Shown here in pieces: positions 1 through 10,616 of a stretch of 64,000 nt of DNA. The translations under genes were made by a program, and so were the position numbers. The stretch spans positions 248,001 to 312,000 of the forward strand of contig JAAPAO010000001.1 of NCBI GenBank assembly GCA_013115145.1, given 5' to 3'. Within the stretch, counting starts at the first letter, position 1. Each line of letters starts with the position of its first letter. The stretch comes from Perkinsus chesapeaki. Its lineage: Eukaryota > Perkinsozoa > Perkinsida > Perkinsidae. Under the pieces are notes generated by a model. That model worked only from the letters and a program-made list of their open reading frames with translations. It had not been told where the DNA came from and searched no databases.

Positions 1-2494
1 TAAACTATACGAGATGAGCTTGCCGGCCACTGGTGGTAAAGTGATGACTAATGAAGACAGCGGTTGTGTAGACCCTTCCCTGTTTGATGATATGGTACGT
101 GATCCTTCTACAGCGTGGGGTAATACGGCTCAAATGGCTGGTACGTATAAGTATCTTGGGCTTACTGCTGATACTGATGAGTATATAAGTATGCTTCCAG
201 GTGACTTCGTTGCCATGTCTTATCTATCCTCGATCACTTATGGTCAACATATGGTTGATATGATGAATGCCGCTGAGATAGATCTTGTAACATTCGGTAA
301 CCATGAATTTGACTTTAAAAACAACTGTCCTCCAGCCCACCTAAATGAAAGTCTTAAATTCAACGATGTCTGTCTGGCATGGTTGATGACCAAAAGCAAC
401 TTCCTTTACCTTGGTCATAATGTTTATGCTGATCCTCAAAAAACTGTTCGGCTCGGTTCGAACTTGAAGGTTCCCGAAGAGATATCATTACTCAATGTAA
501 ATGTATTCAGGAACAGAAAAGTATTTCACGGTCGAGACCCTCGTCACGGCCATTCCGGAGATTATTGGTTTAAAATGGTTAAGGGTAAAAAGATATGTTT
601 TGCCGGTACCACTCAAACATCGGCTGCGCAATCAGCTGTTGGTACGTCAAATGTGTGGTTATCGGATATGTTAGAGGCTGGTCTTAATGTTACTCGACAA
701 ATGAATAATGATGGTTGTAATTTGGTAATCGTTCTCACTCATCAACGTGAAGGTTATGATGTTCTATTCTGGAGAAAGGCAGTTGTTGAGGAGGGTATCA
801 AGATTGATGCTATCATCGGAGGTCATGATCATTTCCCAGCCTTCTTGAACCTAAAGCATCCCACCAAGCCTTATATAATCACACCGGTATGGAAGATGGG
901 CATGGACGGCCAAATGCTCGGCAAGTTTGTATTCGACTTCGATGATGAGAATCCAAATGGGAAGCTGAGATTTGCCCATGCCATACCTGTATTTGATGGT
1001 CAATGTGATCAACACTTTATTGGTACTGATAATGAAGAGTGGTGGAATAATAATGTTATGCAAACTTGGGAACATTGGGTTAAGCAAATCGAACCTCTTG
1101 AAAACACGGTCGTGGAGAACTTGCTCTTTGGAGGTTTGTACAATACTGCAGATATTCGCTCTGCTGAGTCTCGCGTTGGCAACATGTTGGCTGATCTGTT
1201 CCTTCGTAATTTATCAGTTAACGCGGTTGCTCTGGGTGGTGCGAACATTCGTTACGGCTTGAGTCGAGTTTTTACTGAGCGTATTCCTCTCGCCAAGTTG
1301 TACTTGTACGAGGAGTGTCCTTTCCACGATACCGTCATTTCTTATGATGTTACTTTGATGGAGCTTTTCGGTTATGTACTCCACTCAGCTCCGATTGTGA
1401 TTGGAATAGAAGATAAAGCTCGTCCGGTTACTTCCGGATTCGAGGTTGAGATCGACCCAGCAACTACTGAGCATGGTGGTGTTACTCTTATCCGGTTTAC
1501 TGGAACTAGTCACATGGCTGGTATTGTTAACCGTACCGAGACTGACTGTGGCCATCCAACACTCAAATGTGGTGAGATCATTTGGAATGCTGAAGAGGGC
1601 TGGAAGGTCGATCCCTTCACTATGGTCTCTATTGCTGTACCAGATTATAATGTTCGTTATTCTCTTACTGATGCTCCCACCCTTCGCAGATCATTTCACC
1701 TTACCCAGATGTCTGACCTCTGCAGACGTGGTGCTGACAGTTATGCCATCGATCTCAACGGTGGGTCTACTTCATTCGCTTGCCCACCGGGCCCCGACTT
1801 CTTCGAATATTTGAGTGAGAAGTTGCCTTGGACCGATTGTGGATACGTTGGCAATAGTTCCACCACTACCCCAGCTCCCACACCAAGCACCACTACTCCC
1901 TCCTCTCGTCCTCATTACACTTGGGAGTCTATCCGAGCAGCTGATGCATTCTGTGGTGGTAAAGCACAAGGTTCTTATTGTATGTATTGGCAGACTGCTG
2001 AAGGTCAAGTATGCCACAGTACTGATGTATCCTGCAATAAATTCCTTACAACATACCATAACCAAAAGTCTTCTATTTCGTGCTGGGCGAATCTCGGCCC
2101 TTCCACTCAGGAGAGATCAGTCCACCTATGGACAAACGACGACATTCGTCAAATCAAAAAGCTCGAAGGTGTCGAAGTTGCGAGATCGGATAATTACAGG
2201 GCCAAACAGCTCGTCGGCGCTGCAGCTCGGCTTCCTTCGCCGTGGTTAGTCGGTGGCGAGAATTTGAGGGACCTGGTTCTTCTGTATGGTATACTTGATG
2301 CCAATATCGAAGACATCAAGCTGTTTAATCTGCCAGTTCGTAGATGGGTAGTCGACAGAAACGCCGCGAGGGTTCTGAAAGTGTCATACTCTACGGCGGA
2401 ATCTGACTTTAAGATGCCTCATGATAAGATAGGTCCTCTAACGGTCCTGCAGCTTCATTCGCAAGATCAATACTCAAGTGTGTCACCCCTATAG
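1..2494 (+). CDS. Secreted 5'-nucleotidase-like metallophosphoesterase, copy 1 (5' partial)
   Basis: The frame is open from the first bases (K-L-Y-E-M), so the gene begins left of the window; the ATG at 14 is internal, as shown by the full-length copy at 3302. Counting from that ATG, the calcineurin-like metal-binding motifs are visible: GDFVAMS (63-69), GNHEFD (95-100), LTHQ (241-244) and GGHDHFP (269-275). A 5'-nucleotidase C-terminal domain follows, with the family pattern RVGNMLADLF and a Gly-Gly-Ala-Asn-Ile-Arg element. After it come a Thr/Pro linker (about 616-633), a Cys/Trp segment containing GSYCMYWQ, and a conserved tail ending near NLPVRRW. The family hydrolyses nucleoside monophosphates or related phosphoesters outside the cell; the exact substrate cannot be read here. 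The linker and Cys/Trp segment are absent from copy 2 and may be a carbohydrate-binding appendage (inference). Confidence 0.85.
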   Translation, partial: KLYEMSLPATGGKVMTNEDSGCVDPSLFDDMVRDPSTAWGNTAQMAGTYKYLGLTADTDEYISMLPGDFVAMSYLSSITYGQHMVDMMNAAEIDLVTFGNHEFDFKNNCPPAHLNESLKFNDVCLAWLMTKSNFLYLGHNVYADPQKTVRLGSNLKVPEEISLLNVNVFRNRKVFHGRDPRHGHSGDYWFKMVKGKKICFAGTTQTSAAQSAVGTSNVWLSDMLEAGLNVTRQMNNDGCNLVIVLTHQREGYDVLFWRKAVVEEGIKIDAIIGGHDHFPAFLNLKHPTKPYIITPVWKMGMDGQMLGKFVFDFDDENPNGKLRFAHAIPVFDGQCDQHFIGTDNEEWWNNNVMQTWEHWVKQIEPLENTVVENLLFGGLYNTADIRSAESRVGNMLADLFLRNLSVNAVALGGANIRYGLSRVFTERIPLAKLYLYEECPFHDTVISYDVTLMELFGYVLHSAPIVIGIEDKARPVTSGFEVEIDPATTEHGGVTLIRFTGTSHMAGIVNRTETDCGHPTLKCGEIIWNAEEGWKVDPFTMVSIAVPDYNVRYSLTDAPTLRRSFHLTQMSDLCRRGADSYAIDLNGGSTSFACPPGPDFFEYLSEKLPWTDCGYVGNSSTTTPAPTPSTTTPSSRPHYTWESIRAADAFCGGKAQGSYCMYWQTAEGQVCHSTDVSCNKFLTTYHNQKSSISCWANLGPSTQERSVHLWTNDDIRQIKKLEGVEVARSDNYRAKQLVGAAARLPSPWLVGGENLRDLVLLYGILDANIEDIKLFNLPVRRWVVDRNAARVLKVSYSTAESDFKMPHDKIGPLTVLQLHSQDQYSSVSPL

Positions 2495-3301
2495 TTTTCC
2501 GTGCACAATACCTCCACTGCACTGCACAAAGCTTTACCGAAGCTTTCTAGTATGGTAGCCGTTTTGGTTTATCGAGCTCAAGAGCTTGTTCTACAGATTT
2601 TTCTTATTTGTTTGTATCAAAAGAGGATGTTGTTAGTCTTCGTCTATCCACTGTTTTTCGATCTACTTATCCTGTAAGTCGAGACATGTTTGTCTTCTAG
2701 TGTGGCGGAACTATAATGGAGGAACTCCCGGCGCCGGTCACGGCTTTAGTTTTGTTTTTCACATCGTCGTCGCGCGCACGGAGTATTATGACACCTCTTC
2801 TGCTGCTGTTGTCATTCAACGTACAGGGCGATTCGTACTAGACCAACTTTCGCCTTGGGAGTATTGAGAAGTGTATGAGGGGCCGCTGGCAGATGTTCGC
2901 CATTGTCCTTATGGGTTAACTGCACAGATCTGAATGTACGAAATTCCGTCAGTATCTTCGGATCTCTGTGTGTAGGTTTTGGTTCCGCTTTACATCTGAG
3001 CGGGAGGTCGTGTCTGCTCTTCAGTCATTGAATATCGCTGTGGTGCTGCTATATCTTTATCGGCTCGTTGTTCACTAGTAACAGTGTTGTAGATAATATA
3101 TCGTCTATTGCACTCCCTACTGTGAATTATGTTACTCAAATCGTATCAGCATATAAGCTGCTCCAAAGCATGTGCAGTGCGCGTTGATAACCCGGTGTGA
3201 CCTAAGTTGAACCTAACTCTACGGTTGGGTTTTGCACGTATCACTCCACGAGTAGAATCACAGGTTTTCCCCATCCGTTCATCCTTTCAGTTTTTATCCT
3301 A
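2495..3301. other. Intergenic spacer between the two 5'-nucleotidase genes
   Basis: About 0.8 kb with no supported gene. It should hold the 3' UTR of copy 1 and the promoter of copy 2. The 60 bases before the ATG at 3302 are pyrimidine-rich. I see no repeat or RNA gene. Confidence 0.6.
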
Positions 3302-5773
3302 ATGTGGTCGCTCGCTCAATTAACCCTCTTTCTTTCCCCTGGGGTGTACGGTTCAGCTCTTCGTACCGATCTATTAAAGGATGGTAAGGTGTCTATAACT
3401 CTAACTACTACAAATGATGTTTATTCGATGCATGCTCGCCCGATGTCCAACATGGGATACTTTTTCGAGGGCACACCTCTTCCCGAATTCTACTCTTTGT
3501 GCGAGAAGAATAGTGAACACTGTTATGGCGATGCAAAGGCCAAAGGCATGCCTGAAGCTACAGTTGGTAAACTATACGAGATGAGCTTGCCGGCCACTGG
3601 TGGTAAAGTGATGACTAATGAAGACAGCGGTTGTGTAGACCCTTCCCTGTTTGATGATATGGTACGTGATCCTTCTACAGCATGGGGTAATACAGCTCAA
3701 ATGGCTGGTACGTATAAGTATCTCGGGCTTACTGCTGATACTGATGAGTATATCAGTATGCTTCCTGGTGACTTCGTTGCGATGTCTTATCTATCCTCGA
3801 TCACTTATGGTCAACATATGGTTGATATGATGAATGCCGCTGAGATAGATCTTGTAACATTCGGTAACCATGAATTCGACTTTAAAAACAACTGTCCTCC
3901 AGCCCACCTAAATGAAAGTCTTAAATTCAACGATGTCTGTCTGGCATGGTTGATGACCAAAAGCAACTTCCTTTACCTTGGTCATAATGTTTATGCTGAT
4001 CCTCAAAAAACTGTTCGGCTCGGTTCGAACTTGAAGGTTCCCGAAGAGATATCATTTCTCAATGTAAATGTATCCAGGAACAGAAAAGTATTTCACGGTC
4101 GAGACCCTCGTCACGGCCATTCCGAAGATTATTGGTTTAAAATGGTTAAGGGTAAAAAGATATGTTTTGCCGGTACCACTCAAACATCGGCTGCGCAATC
4201 AGCTGTTGGTACGTCAAATGTGTGGTTATCGGATATGTTAGAGGCTGGTGTTAATGTTACTCGACAAATGAATAATGATGGTTGTAATTTGGTAATCGTT
4301 CTCACTCATCAACGTGAAGGTTATGATGTTCTATTCTGGAGAAAGGCTGTTGTTGAAGAGGGTATCAAGATTGATGCTATTATCGGAGGTCATGATCATT
4401 TCCCAGCCTTCTTGAACCTAAAGCATCCCACCAAACCTGATATAATCACACCGGTATGGAAGATGGGCATGGACGGCCAAATGCTCGGCAAGTTTGTATT
4501 CGACTTTGATGATGAGAATCCAAATGGGAAGCTGAGATTTGCCCATGCCATACCTGTATTTGATGGTCAATGTGATCAACACTTTATTGGTACTGATAAT
4601 GAAGAGTGGTGGAATAATAATGTTATGCAAACTTGGAATCATTGGGTCCAACCTATTCGAGATCTAGAAGATACGCAGGTTTCCAACTTGCTATTCGCCG
4701 GCTTGTATAACACCTTAGATGTTCGCCAAGACGAGACACGCGTTGGTAACACCGTAGCCGATTTATTCCTTCACTATCGGCAATGCCATTTCTCTGCTTT
4801 GAACGGAGGATCTATCAGGCTCTCTCTCCTTCACCTCATAGAGGAACGAACTCCCTTGACAGCATTGAATGTATATGAGCTTGCACCCTTCCTCGACGAT
4901 ATGGTATCCTTTGACATATCCCTTTTGGAAGTGTTCTCGTATATGCTGTTTTCTGCGCCGGTTATCCTTGGTGGGCCTAGTTCTGCCTATCCTATTATAT
5001 CCGGCTTCGAGATCACAATCGATCCTACTTCGCCAGAGCACGGTGGTTTGCAAGAGATCCGTTATGCCGGGACTGGTCACATCGCAGGGATTGTGAACCA
5101 CACGGAGACTAACTGCGGGCATCCAGCTCTGCATTGTGGTGAGGTTATCTGGAATGCAGAGAGCGGCTGGTTGGTCGATCCTCTAATACTTGTTACGGTA
5201 ACCTTTCCGGCTTATAACGCCAGATATGGTGCGAAGGAGGCTCCAGCTCTTCATTGGTCATACCATCTAACACATATGTCTCATTTATGTAGAATTGGTG
5301 CTCACGGGTATACTTTCCGCAACTCGAAAGATTCCCCTACATTTTTCGCCTGTCCGCCAGGCCCCGAGGTTTTTGACTACCTCCGTGTGCGGTTTCGTTG
5401 GAACGACTGTGGCTTGGTCAATCCACGCCCCTTCTTTAAAGAGTCTACCGAAGCTAATCCATGGGATCGTACAGGCTCGACATTCCGGGATGGTAAGATG
5501 TCTTGTTGGAACCTGTTGGGCTCTACTGTACTTAAGAGGTCGATGAGAGTCTGGCTTAATGATGGAAGTACTCCAGAAGGTGTTGCTATTACTGATCTCA
5601 GCACCCCTCTTGCTCAAGGCCTATTGAAGGCGGCTAGCGATCTCCCATATGCGTGGTATATCGGTGGTGAAAACGTCAAAAGTCTGATACAATACTATGC
5701 CATCCGGAACCCGGACGTCCAATCGATTGAAGCGAAAAACTTGCCGGTGCGCCGGTGTAATATAAGAGCCTGA
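3302..5773 (+). CDS. Secreted 5'-nucleotidase-like metallophosphoesterase, copy 2 (complete)
   Basis: Uninterrupted 823-residue frame. The start is the first ATG, followed by a signal peptide (hydrophobic core about 4-19), so the enzyme is secreted or surface-bound. Metallophosphoesterase motifs in order: NDVYSMH (38-44, first metal-site motif), GDFVAMS (156-162), GNHEFD (188-193), LTHQ (334-337), GGHDHFP (362-368). The 5'-nucleotidase C-terminal domain follows, and the end is NLPVRR. No introns, unlike most genes here. Residues 94 to about 445 are almost identical to copy 1, with about five replacements seen. From the W of MQTW onward the two proteins drop abruptly to roughly half identity, which suggests recent gene conversion. 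Copy 2 lacks copy 1's Thr/Pro linker and Cys/Trp insert. An extracellular nucleotidase role in purine salvage is inferred from the family. Confidence 0.9.
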   Translation: MWSLAQLTLFLSPGVYGSALRTDLLKDGKVSITLTTTNDVYSMHARPMSNMGYFFEGTPLPEFYSLCEKNSEHCYGDAKAKGMPEATVGKLYEMSLPATGGKVMTNEDSGCVDPSLFDDMVRDPSTAWGNTAQMAGTYKYLGLTADTDEYISMLPGDFVAMSYLSSITYGQHMVDMMNAAEIDLVTFGNHEFDFKNNCPPAHLNESLKFNDVCLAWLMTKSNFLYLGHNVYADPQKTVRLGSNLKVPEEISFLNVNVSRNRKVFHGRDPRHGHSEDYWFKMVKGKKICFAGTTQTSAAQSAVGTSNVWLSDMLEAGVNVTRQMNNDGCNLVIVLTHQREGYDVLFWRKAVVEEGIKIDAIIGGHDHFPAFLNLKHPTKPDIITPVWKMGMDGQMLGKFVFDFDDENPNGKLRFAHAIPVFDGQCDQHFIGTDNEEWWNNNVMQTWNHWVQPIRDLEDTQVSNLLFAGLYNTLDVRQDETRVGNTVADLFLHYRQCHFSALNGGSIRLSLLHLIEERTPLTALNVYELAPFLDDMVSFDISLLEVFSYMLFSAPVILGGPSSAYPIISGFEITIDPTSPEHGGLQEIRYAGTGHIAGIVNHTETNCGHPALHCGEVIWNAESGWLVDPLILVTVTFPAYNARYGAKEAPALHWSYHLTHMSHLCRIGAHGYTFRNSKDSPTFFACPPGPEVFDYLRVRFRWNDCGLVNPRPFFKESTEANPWDRTGSTFRDGKMSCWNLLGSTVLKRSMRVWLNDGSTPEGVAITDLSTPLAQGLLKAASDLPYAWYIGGENVKSLIQYYAIRNPDVQSIEAKNLPVRRCNIRA

Positions 5774-7478
5774 TGATCTTGGTCGGACGTTGTAGCCTTG
5801 AAGTCTCAACGACTTTTCGCGTTTCATCTTTGGTGCCGGGGTGTGGTGAGCGCATCCCCCAAAAAAGGCCTTTTTTCTTCGAGGGGCTTCGCGCACGATC
5901 TTTCCGTAGCTTCAGTACTTGAAGTTCACACTACCTATTTTTCCCTTATCTTACAGCCTTGTTTGAGCTCACTTGGGGGCTATAGAGTTGTTGTATAGCT
6001 GTACGTAATGTATGCTCTGTGGCTTTTCTAGCCGCTGTTCGTATTTTTCAATCCGTCGGAGCATTGGCGTTTGGTTGGAGATTAGTAACATCGTAATAAA
6101 GGCAGTAATCCGTATCCGTCGGAAGCGCGCTAATTACCGTACATGCCTGATTTCACTGATAGGAGGTTTCACTGCCTAAACTTTGTGAATAGTTATTCGC
6201 CACTAAATTCCCGTGCACATGACGAAGCCGCAGAACACTGAGTACGCATCACACAACACACTCGAAACTGAGGCAGTGGTATGTTCCGAGAAGCCAGCTA
6301 TTACGAACCGATGTTGAAAACCAAACTCGTGAGATAAGTTTACGATGACCACAACCGACGATGCTCCGCACAAACATAACGCATTGTGTGATCCACCAGC
6401 TTGGCAAGCAAGGGATTGAACCATCTTTTAACCCATGCCAAAAGCTCTGGCTCAAGTAGGCTACCTAATGTACTTAATCTAGAGGCGGGAGTGCTAACTT
6501 GATCGGCTCGTCTGTTTATACCACCCGCTTTTGCTGGTGTATTCCGGCAGTCATCAATTGCACATAGCAGCTCAAGTGGGCTATAAAAGAAGTAGATAAG
6601 CGGGCTCACATCACCCGGGTGTCTGTGAGTTTAACGGCTTCGTTGATGCAGGTTCTTCATTAGGAGAAGGGGATGATAAAGGCCAATGTCGGAACTGAGT
6701 GCGACGTGTTTTTTTGCTTTCGTTTGCACGGAATTATTATCTACAGAAGACGAGGCGTATGCCCGAGGAAGCACTATGAAAACTATCCCTCACGCATCGT
6801 GAACCCTGCCGAGGGCAACATTTCGAATACGACCGGTAACATCGTTGGGGTTTGACCGAAACTATGACCAGCTGGACTACGGCAACTCGCCGCCGGCAAG
6901 TTGGATGATCGGGCGGAGTGTACAAGAAGTGCAGCGCCATTTTGCTGCCTGTAGCACCCTGTCTGGCTCCCCGGCAACGACGAGCATCGCCCCCCCCCCC
7001 GGCGAGCAACTCATACAGCGTATTTCATTGGCTTTACATTCATATAAGGCTGATTCCTATCAGCGAACCACGAATAGCAGCAGGATGAGAACGTGAGACG
7101 AAATGTCAGCGATTGTTGCTATACAGTTTCTGCAACAATACTACATTTAATGTGGTACATTACGACTTTGTGGGGGGCGCGGTTGTAACAAAATCTACAT
7201 GCGCATACTGCGGGCACAACAACAGTTGTACATAAGTACGTTATTATCATAGACTAGCTGTGCTCCTACATTAATCTTGGTGCGTCAAATGCGGAACACA
7301 ACCAAGTCAGGCTTTCTCATATCGAAAGCTGAAGCACAATCAATTACCTGTAACAGAAACATCATCAGATACTCATCGATCCACGAAACCTATTTCCCAT
7401 TTGGAGTTTGTACACGCGTTCTGAATGGGCTTTCACAAACTCCCGTAGAAAACGGTATTGTGTTTCACTTTCCCATAA
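5774..7478. other. Intergenic, no supported gene
   Basis: Only short frames in conflicting directions (for example on - at 6340-6609), none with recognisable motifs. A run of ten C lies at about 6990. The 3' UTR of the nucleotidase gene and the promoter of the gene at 7479 should be here. Confidence 0.5.
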
Positions 7479-7871
7479 ATGAGATTCTTTTTGACATTGG
7501 TGGTCTTCATTACCCAAGCTATCCTTACTTCTGTAGCCCAGCGATCTGGCAGCTACAGCGCTACGCTTGGAGAAGCTCGTCTTACTCTGGATGTCACCAA
7601 AGATAAAACTGTGAGGTTTACCGTGTCCAAGGACGATCGCCAGTTCGTTGATGGGGGCTACCCACTTACTCGTCTAGACAAGTTCGAATACGCCATCAAC
7701 TTCGATGGTACCTTCGAGGGAGTCCAGTTCTTGTATAATGGAATACGGTCAATTATTCCCGATATTATTCTCAAAGAAGGAGACTTGACTACAGCGACTT
7801 TTCTCTTCCCATTTCTCGGTGCCGTGGTAGTCAGGTTGAGCGGAGCGCCACTCCTTCTTTTCTTACAGTGA
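7479..7871 (+). CDS. Small secreted protein of unknown function
   Basis: 130-residue frame beginning with a clear signal peptide (FFLTLVVFITQAILTSVAQ). The mature start carries SGSYSATLG, then a beta-rich stretch with alternating hydrophobic residues (LTLDVTKDKTVRFTVS). The last 20 residues are hydrophobic, and a splice donor near 7820 (TCTCG before GTGCCG) could instead lead into coding-like sequence at 7980-8100. The gene may therefore be longer, with the hydrophobic end an intron read-through. I do not recognise a family. Short secreted proteins starting with a Ser-Gly-x-Tyr motif look like a lineage-specific set; the membrane protein at 28595-29861 also has SGTYLSA soon after its signal peptide. 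Function unknown. Confidence 0.6.
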   Translation: MRFFLTLVVFITQAILTSVAQRSGSYSATLGEARLTLDVTKDKTVRFTVSKDDRQFVDGGYPLTRLDKFEYAINFDGTFEGVQFLYNGIRSIIPDIILKEGDLTTATFLFPFLGAVVVRLSGAPLLLFLQ

Positions 7872-7979
7872 AGCAGCTTACAGCTGGGGATGATTGTTTA
7901 ACTGGCCGGTAATCTTATGTCCCCGTAGCTTGGTCGGCTCCACCATTGTTGCTAGCGGCATGTAGAGTTTTTCTTCAGC

Positions 7980-8252
7980 GATATTTCAGCGCTCGTGTTT
8001 CATTCACTCTCGCTAAGGACAAGCCACCGTTGTGTAAGTTCTACGAATCGGTCTCTCTGCCACTGTTTGCATCAAGCTTCCCTTCGCCAGACGACTGCAA
8101 GATGCTCTAACTTATATCAGCTTGGCATCATCACCGAAGGAACCGTGCTTCCGTACCCTTGTGGCCTCACCTGGCTACAACCACAGTCTGACTATGCCTG
8201 GAGGTTCAGTGGTATGAAAATCGTACTACTAGCTCTGCCACAGAGACTGTGA
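7980..8252 (+). pseudogene. Possible further exons, or a decayed relative, of the small secreted protein
   Basis: Two coding-like stretches lie in different frames: one starting FSARVSFTLAKDK and ending SPDDCKML before a stop near 8110, then one starting LTYISLASSPKE one frame over. RVSFTLAKDK resembles the VRFTVSKDD element of the protein at 7479. The frame break could be a missed intron or a frameshift in a degenerate copy. Nothing else identifies it. Confidence 0.25.
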
Positions 8253-9129
8253 GAGTGGCGCCTTTGTTGCTATACTCCTTCGATTTCATCTTTCATTGTC
8301 GATCTTAGGGCTTTCGTTTTGTAGTACGAACATCAAGTTGTTCGACGGCCCAAGAGGACTCACAGTACTAAAAAGGCTGGACAGTGCCATTGGTCCTCAG
8401 ATCTCATTGCCAATGAGTCATTGGCTCAAAAAGACGCTGAAAGCTTTTTCCAATTTTGCCAGTGCGAAGTGTTGTCAATGAAGCAACAGTCAGCGAATCT
8501 TAATCGGATTACTCGACTCGGGCTACCGTCTCCTTTTGACTCACTCATACAGAGCTCACTATTCGGAGTCGCTGGTTAGGAGTCAATAAAAAAGGAATAC
8601 CATCACCGACTAGAAATAAGCCTTTCCAGGCGACACGAGTTTGTGTACCACCAGTAGGTGTTGCTGAAGACAAATAGAGTTCGCCACTTTCTTCTTCGCC
8701 ATGCGAGTCATTGAACTCAATGTTGCACTCCAATTATAGCGCAACCACCCAATTCCCGATCACGTCACCCACCAGTCGTCTCGGCACGCGGAGCGTGACG
8801 CCAAACCTTCCACCTCGCCTCGCCGCCACACGCCAAGCACCTCTCCATAAAATCTTAACAAGAGAGCCTGCAAGTTGAACACGGATGGGCTGGAGCAGCG
8901 GTTGGGGGCCCGACCTTCGAGCCCGAATCGATATTAAGGGGTGTATAGGTGGTGGCGCTGCCGCTACGCCTACAAAGCTTCCGACTCGGAAGTTCCGAGA
9001 GCCTACGATTCACGGCTAGGCCATTTTATCCCAACTTCACCAATGACCATTGAAAACCGTGCAAAAGCAGAAGGGAGAGCTAGGCAACAGTTAGTTCGGA
9101 CATCCCCACTTCATGGGGCCCCTGTCCGG

Positions 9130-9154
9130 ACTGGATCAGTAATACTGATCCAGT
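9130..9154. repeat. Perfect palindrome, 12-bp arms
   Basis: Arms ACTGGATCAGTA and TACTGATCCAGT are separated by a single A. TATATAAG follows directly. No second copy of this sequence was noticed in the window. Confidence 0.9.
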
Positions 9155-9949
9155 ATATAAGAATGGGTCTCCGGTGAAAATGGTCTTACTAGGATCTTCC
9201 CATTGTCATCAACACTGGCAGTGTCGGCAGCGTTATACTGTACTGTCTTCAAGGCTTGAAGTTCAAGCACATGCCTGTATGCCCGAAAAGTTTGCCACGG
9301 AACAACTGTTGAAAGTAGTCGCTCGTTCAAGTGCGCACCTACTCAATTGCGAAGGGGACAGGAGGCGCGGAGACAGCGCATTCACCAGATTTTTCCAATC
9401 TCATTTCTTCAATCGTACTTTGGACAGATGATGAGTTTCATATGGTACTTGGGCAGGAAGACTCGCTGATTATGACCCGAACTGCAGATGCCTGTTACAA
9501 GGGGAAACTCCGCAGTTATATAAGGTTAAATAACATGCGCTGTTGCGCGTACGTATTAGCTCTAATGCAAAAATACTGGACTTCTCACGCTCGTTGTGAA
9601 ACGCTCACGCAATATCTCAGGCTGCATCCTTATACAATTGCTATCACCGTGCGGGATATGAGGCAAATTTACCGGCGAGTTCCAATTTCGACACGTTAGC
9701 GCCCCTTATCAGCGGTTGATGGCTTCCTGCACGCACGGTGTTGTTGGGCAATCTCTCGGGCGCCCCTCCCCCTAGCGCGCAGAGGCCTCACGGCCTAGTT
9801 CAGAGGTTTTGACAAAGCAGGAAGCCGCGCAACAAGAGATCCATCGCCAATCGTTATAGACTCGCTCGAGCAGTCCGCTGGGATACATGGAACGTGCAGC
9901 AGTGTGAAGATAGTGCTCTGTTACTAGCACACTGGGGCATCGTGTTGTA

Positions 9950-9977
9950 AACGCATCACATCGAGATGTGATGCGTT
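9950..9977. repeat. Perfect palindrome, 13-bp arms
   Basis: Arms AACGCATCACATC and GATGTGATGCGTT flank a GA centre. Unrelated in sequence to the palindrome at 9130. Confidence 0.9.
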
Positions 9978-10256
9978 CACCCTCGACAGTTGCACCTGGG
10001 AGCAGTGAGGCAGTAAAAGCTGGAGGGCTCGAGCGAGGGAGTGTCGGATGTAGGACTTCCAACCACACCGGGCAGTTGGTAGCTAGCTGCTGTATCATAC
10101 AGCGTCTGGGGCAGGCCATGTTTCTACGATTGTGATTTACGGTGGTTAACGAAACAGCTATTAGCGAGTGTTGCTTCAGGGCTAGCGAGTTCGCAACTGT
10201 TTCACCCCAACTTCGTTGGTGTTGCAAGTCTACTTCTTCGCGGAATGATTTGGTAC

Positions 10257-10616
10257 ATGTCGAGTATCTTAGTTGCCTTGGCAACTAACACACCACCTCG
10301 AGGCTACTATAATAATTGCACGGTGGATGAGTGCTTCTATTCGCTTTTATTCCCCGAGAACTGGCAACTCTCCCCCAGTGTATCGGTCTATGCTACTTGT
10401 GGCCATAAAATACTTTACAATGGTAACCTCCCCTATAAGTTTAGCCAAGGCAGCCCAGAGGCAATCTCTCTCGTCCAAGAATCTCAACATTTGCAGGACT
10501 TTCTGGCCAACTATCACTTGGATAAGGAAGATTGGAAGGAGCTGAAGTATGACGGCTTCAAAGGTTTGATAATCGTTAAGGTCAATGGTACAGAGATACC
10601 CCATGTTCATAATTGA
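10257..10616 (+). CDS. Hypothetical protein, possibly secreted
   Basis: About 120 residues from the ATG at 10257; an in-frame ATG at 10245 would add four residues. The N-terminus (SSILVALATNT) is weakly hydrophobic and could be a short signal peptide. Two Cys in NNCTVDEC, one later Cys, and a charged helix (DFLANYHLDKEDWKELKYD) are visible. No family recognised. A 20-bp palindrome (10269-10288: TTAGTTGCC, TT, GGCAACTAA) overlaps the fifth to eleventh codons, which weakens the case for a coding start here. A single-exon small protein is plausible but unproven. Confidence 0.4.
   Translation: MSSILVALATNTPPRGYYNNCTVDECFYSLLFPENWQLSPSVSVYATCGHKILYNGNLPYKFSQGSPEAISLVQESQHLQDFLANYHLDKEDWKELKYDGFKGLIIVKVNGTEIPHVHN

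Larger units (their letters stand above)
8482..10256. other. Intergenic, palindrome-bearing, no supported gene
   Basis: Short frames only. Contains two strong perfect inverted repeats, listed separately (9130-9154, 9950-9977), and an imperfect hairpin upstream of the first (CGGACA..TGTCCG at about 9098-9129). Confidence 0.5.

Noticed and set aside
851-1262. Antisense and out-of-frame ORFs inside the nucleotidase gene
   Set aside because: They repeat at the same place in copy 2 (4418-4651) only because the sense gene is duplicated; they have no motifs of their own.
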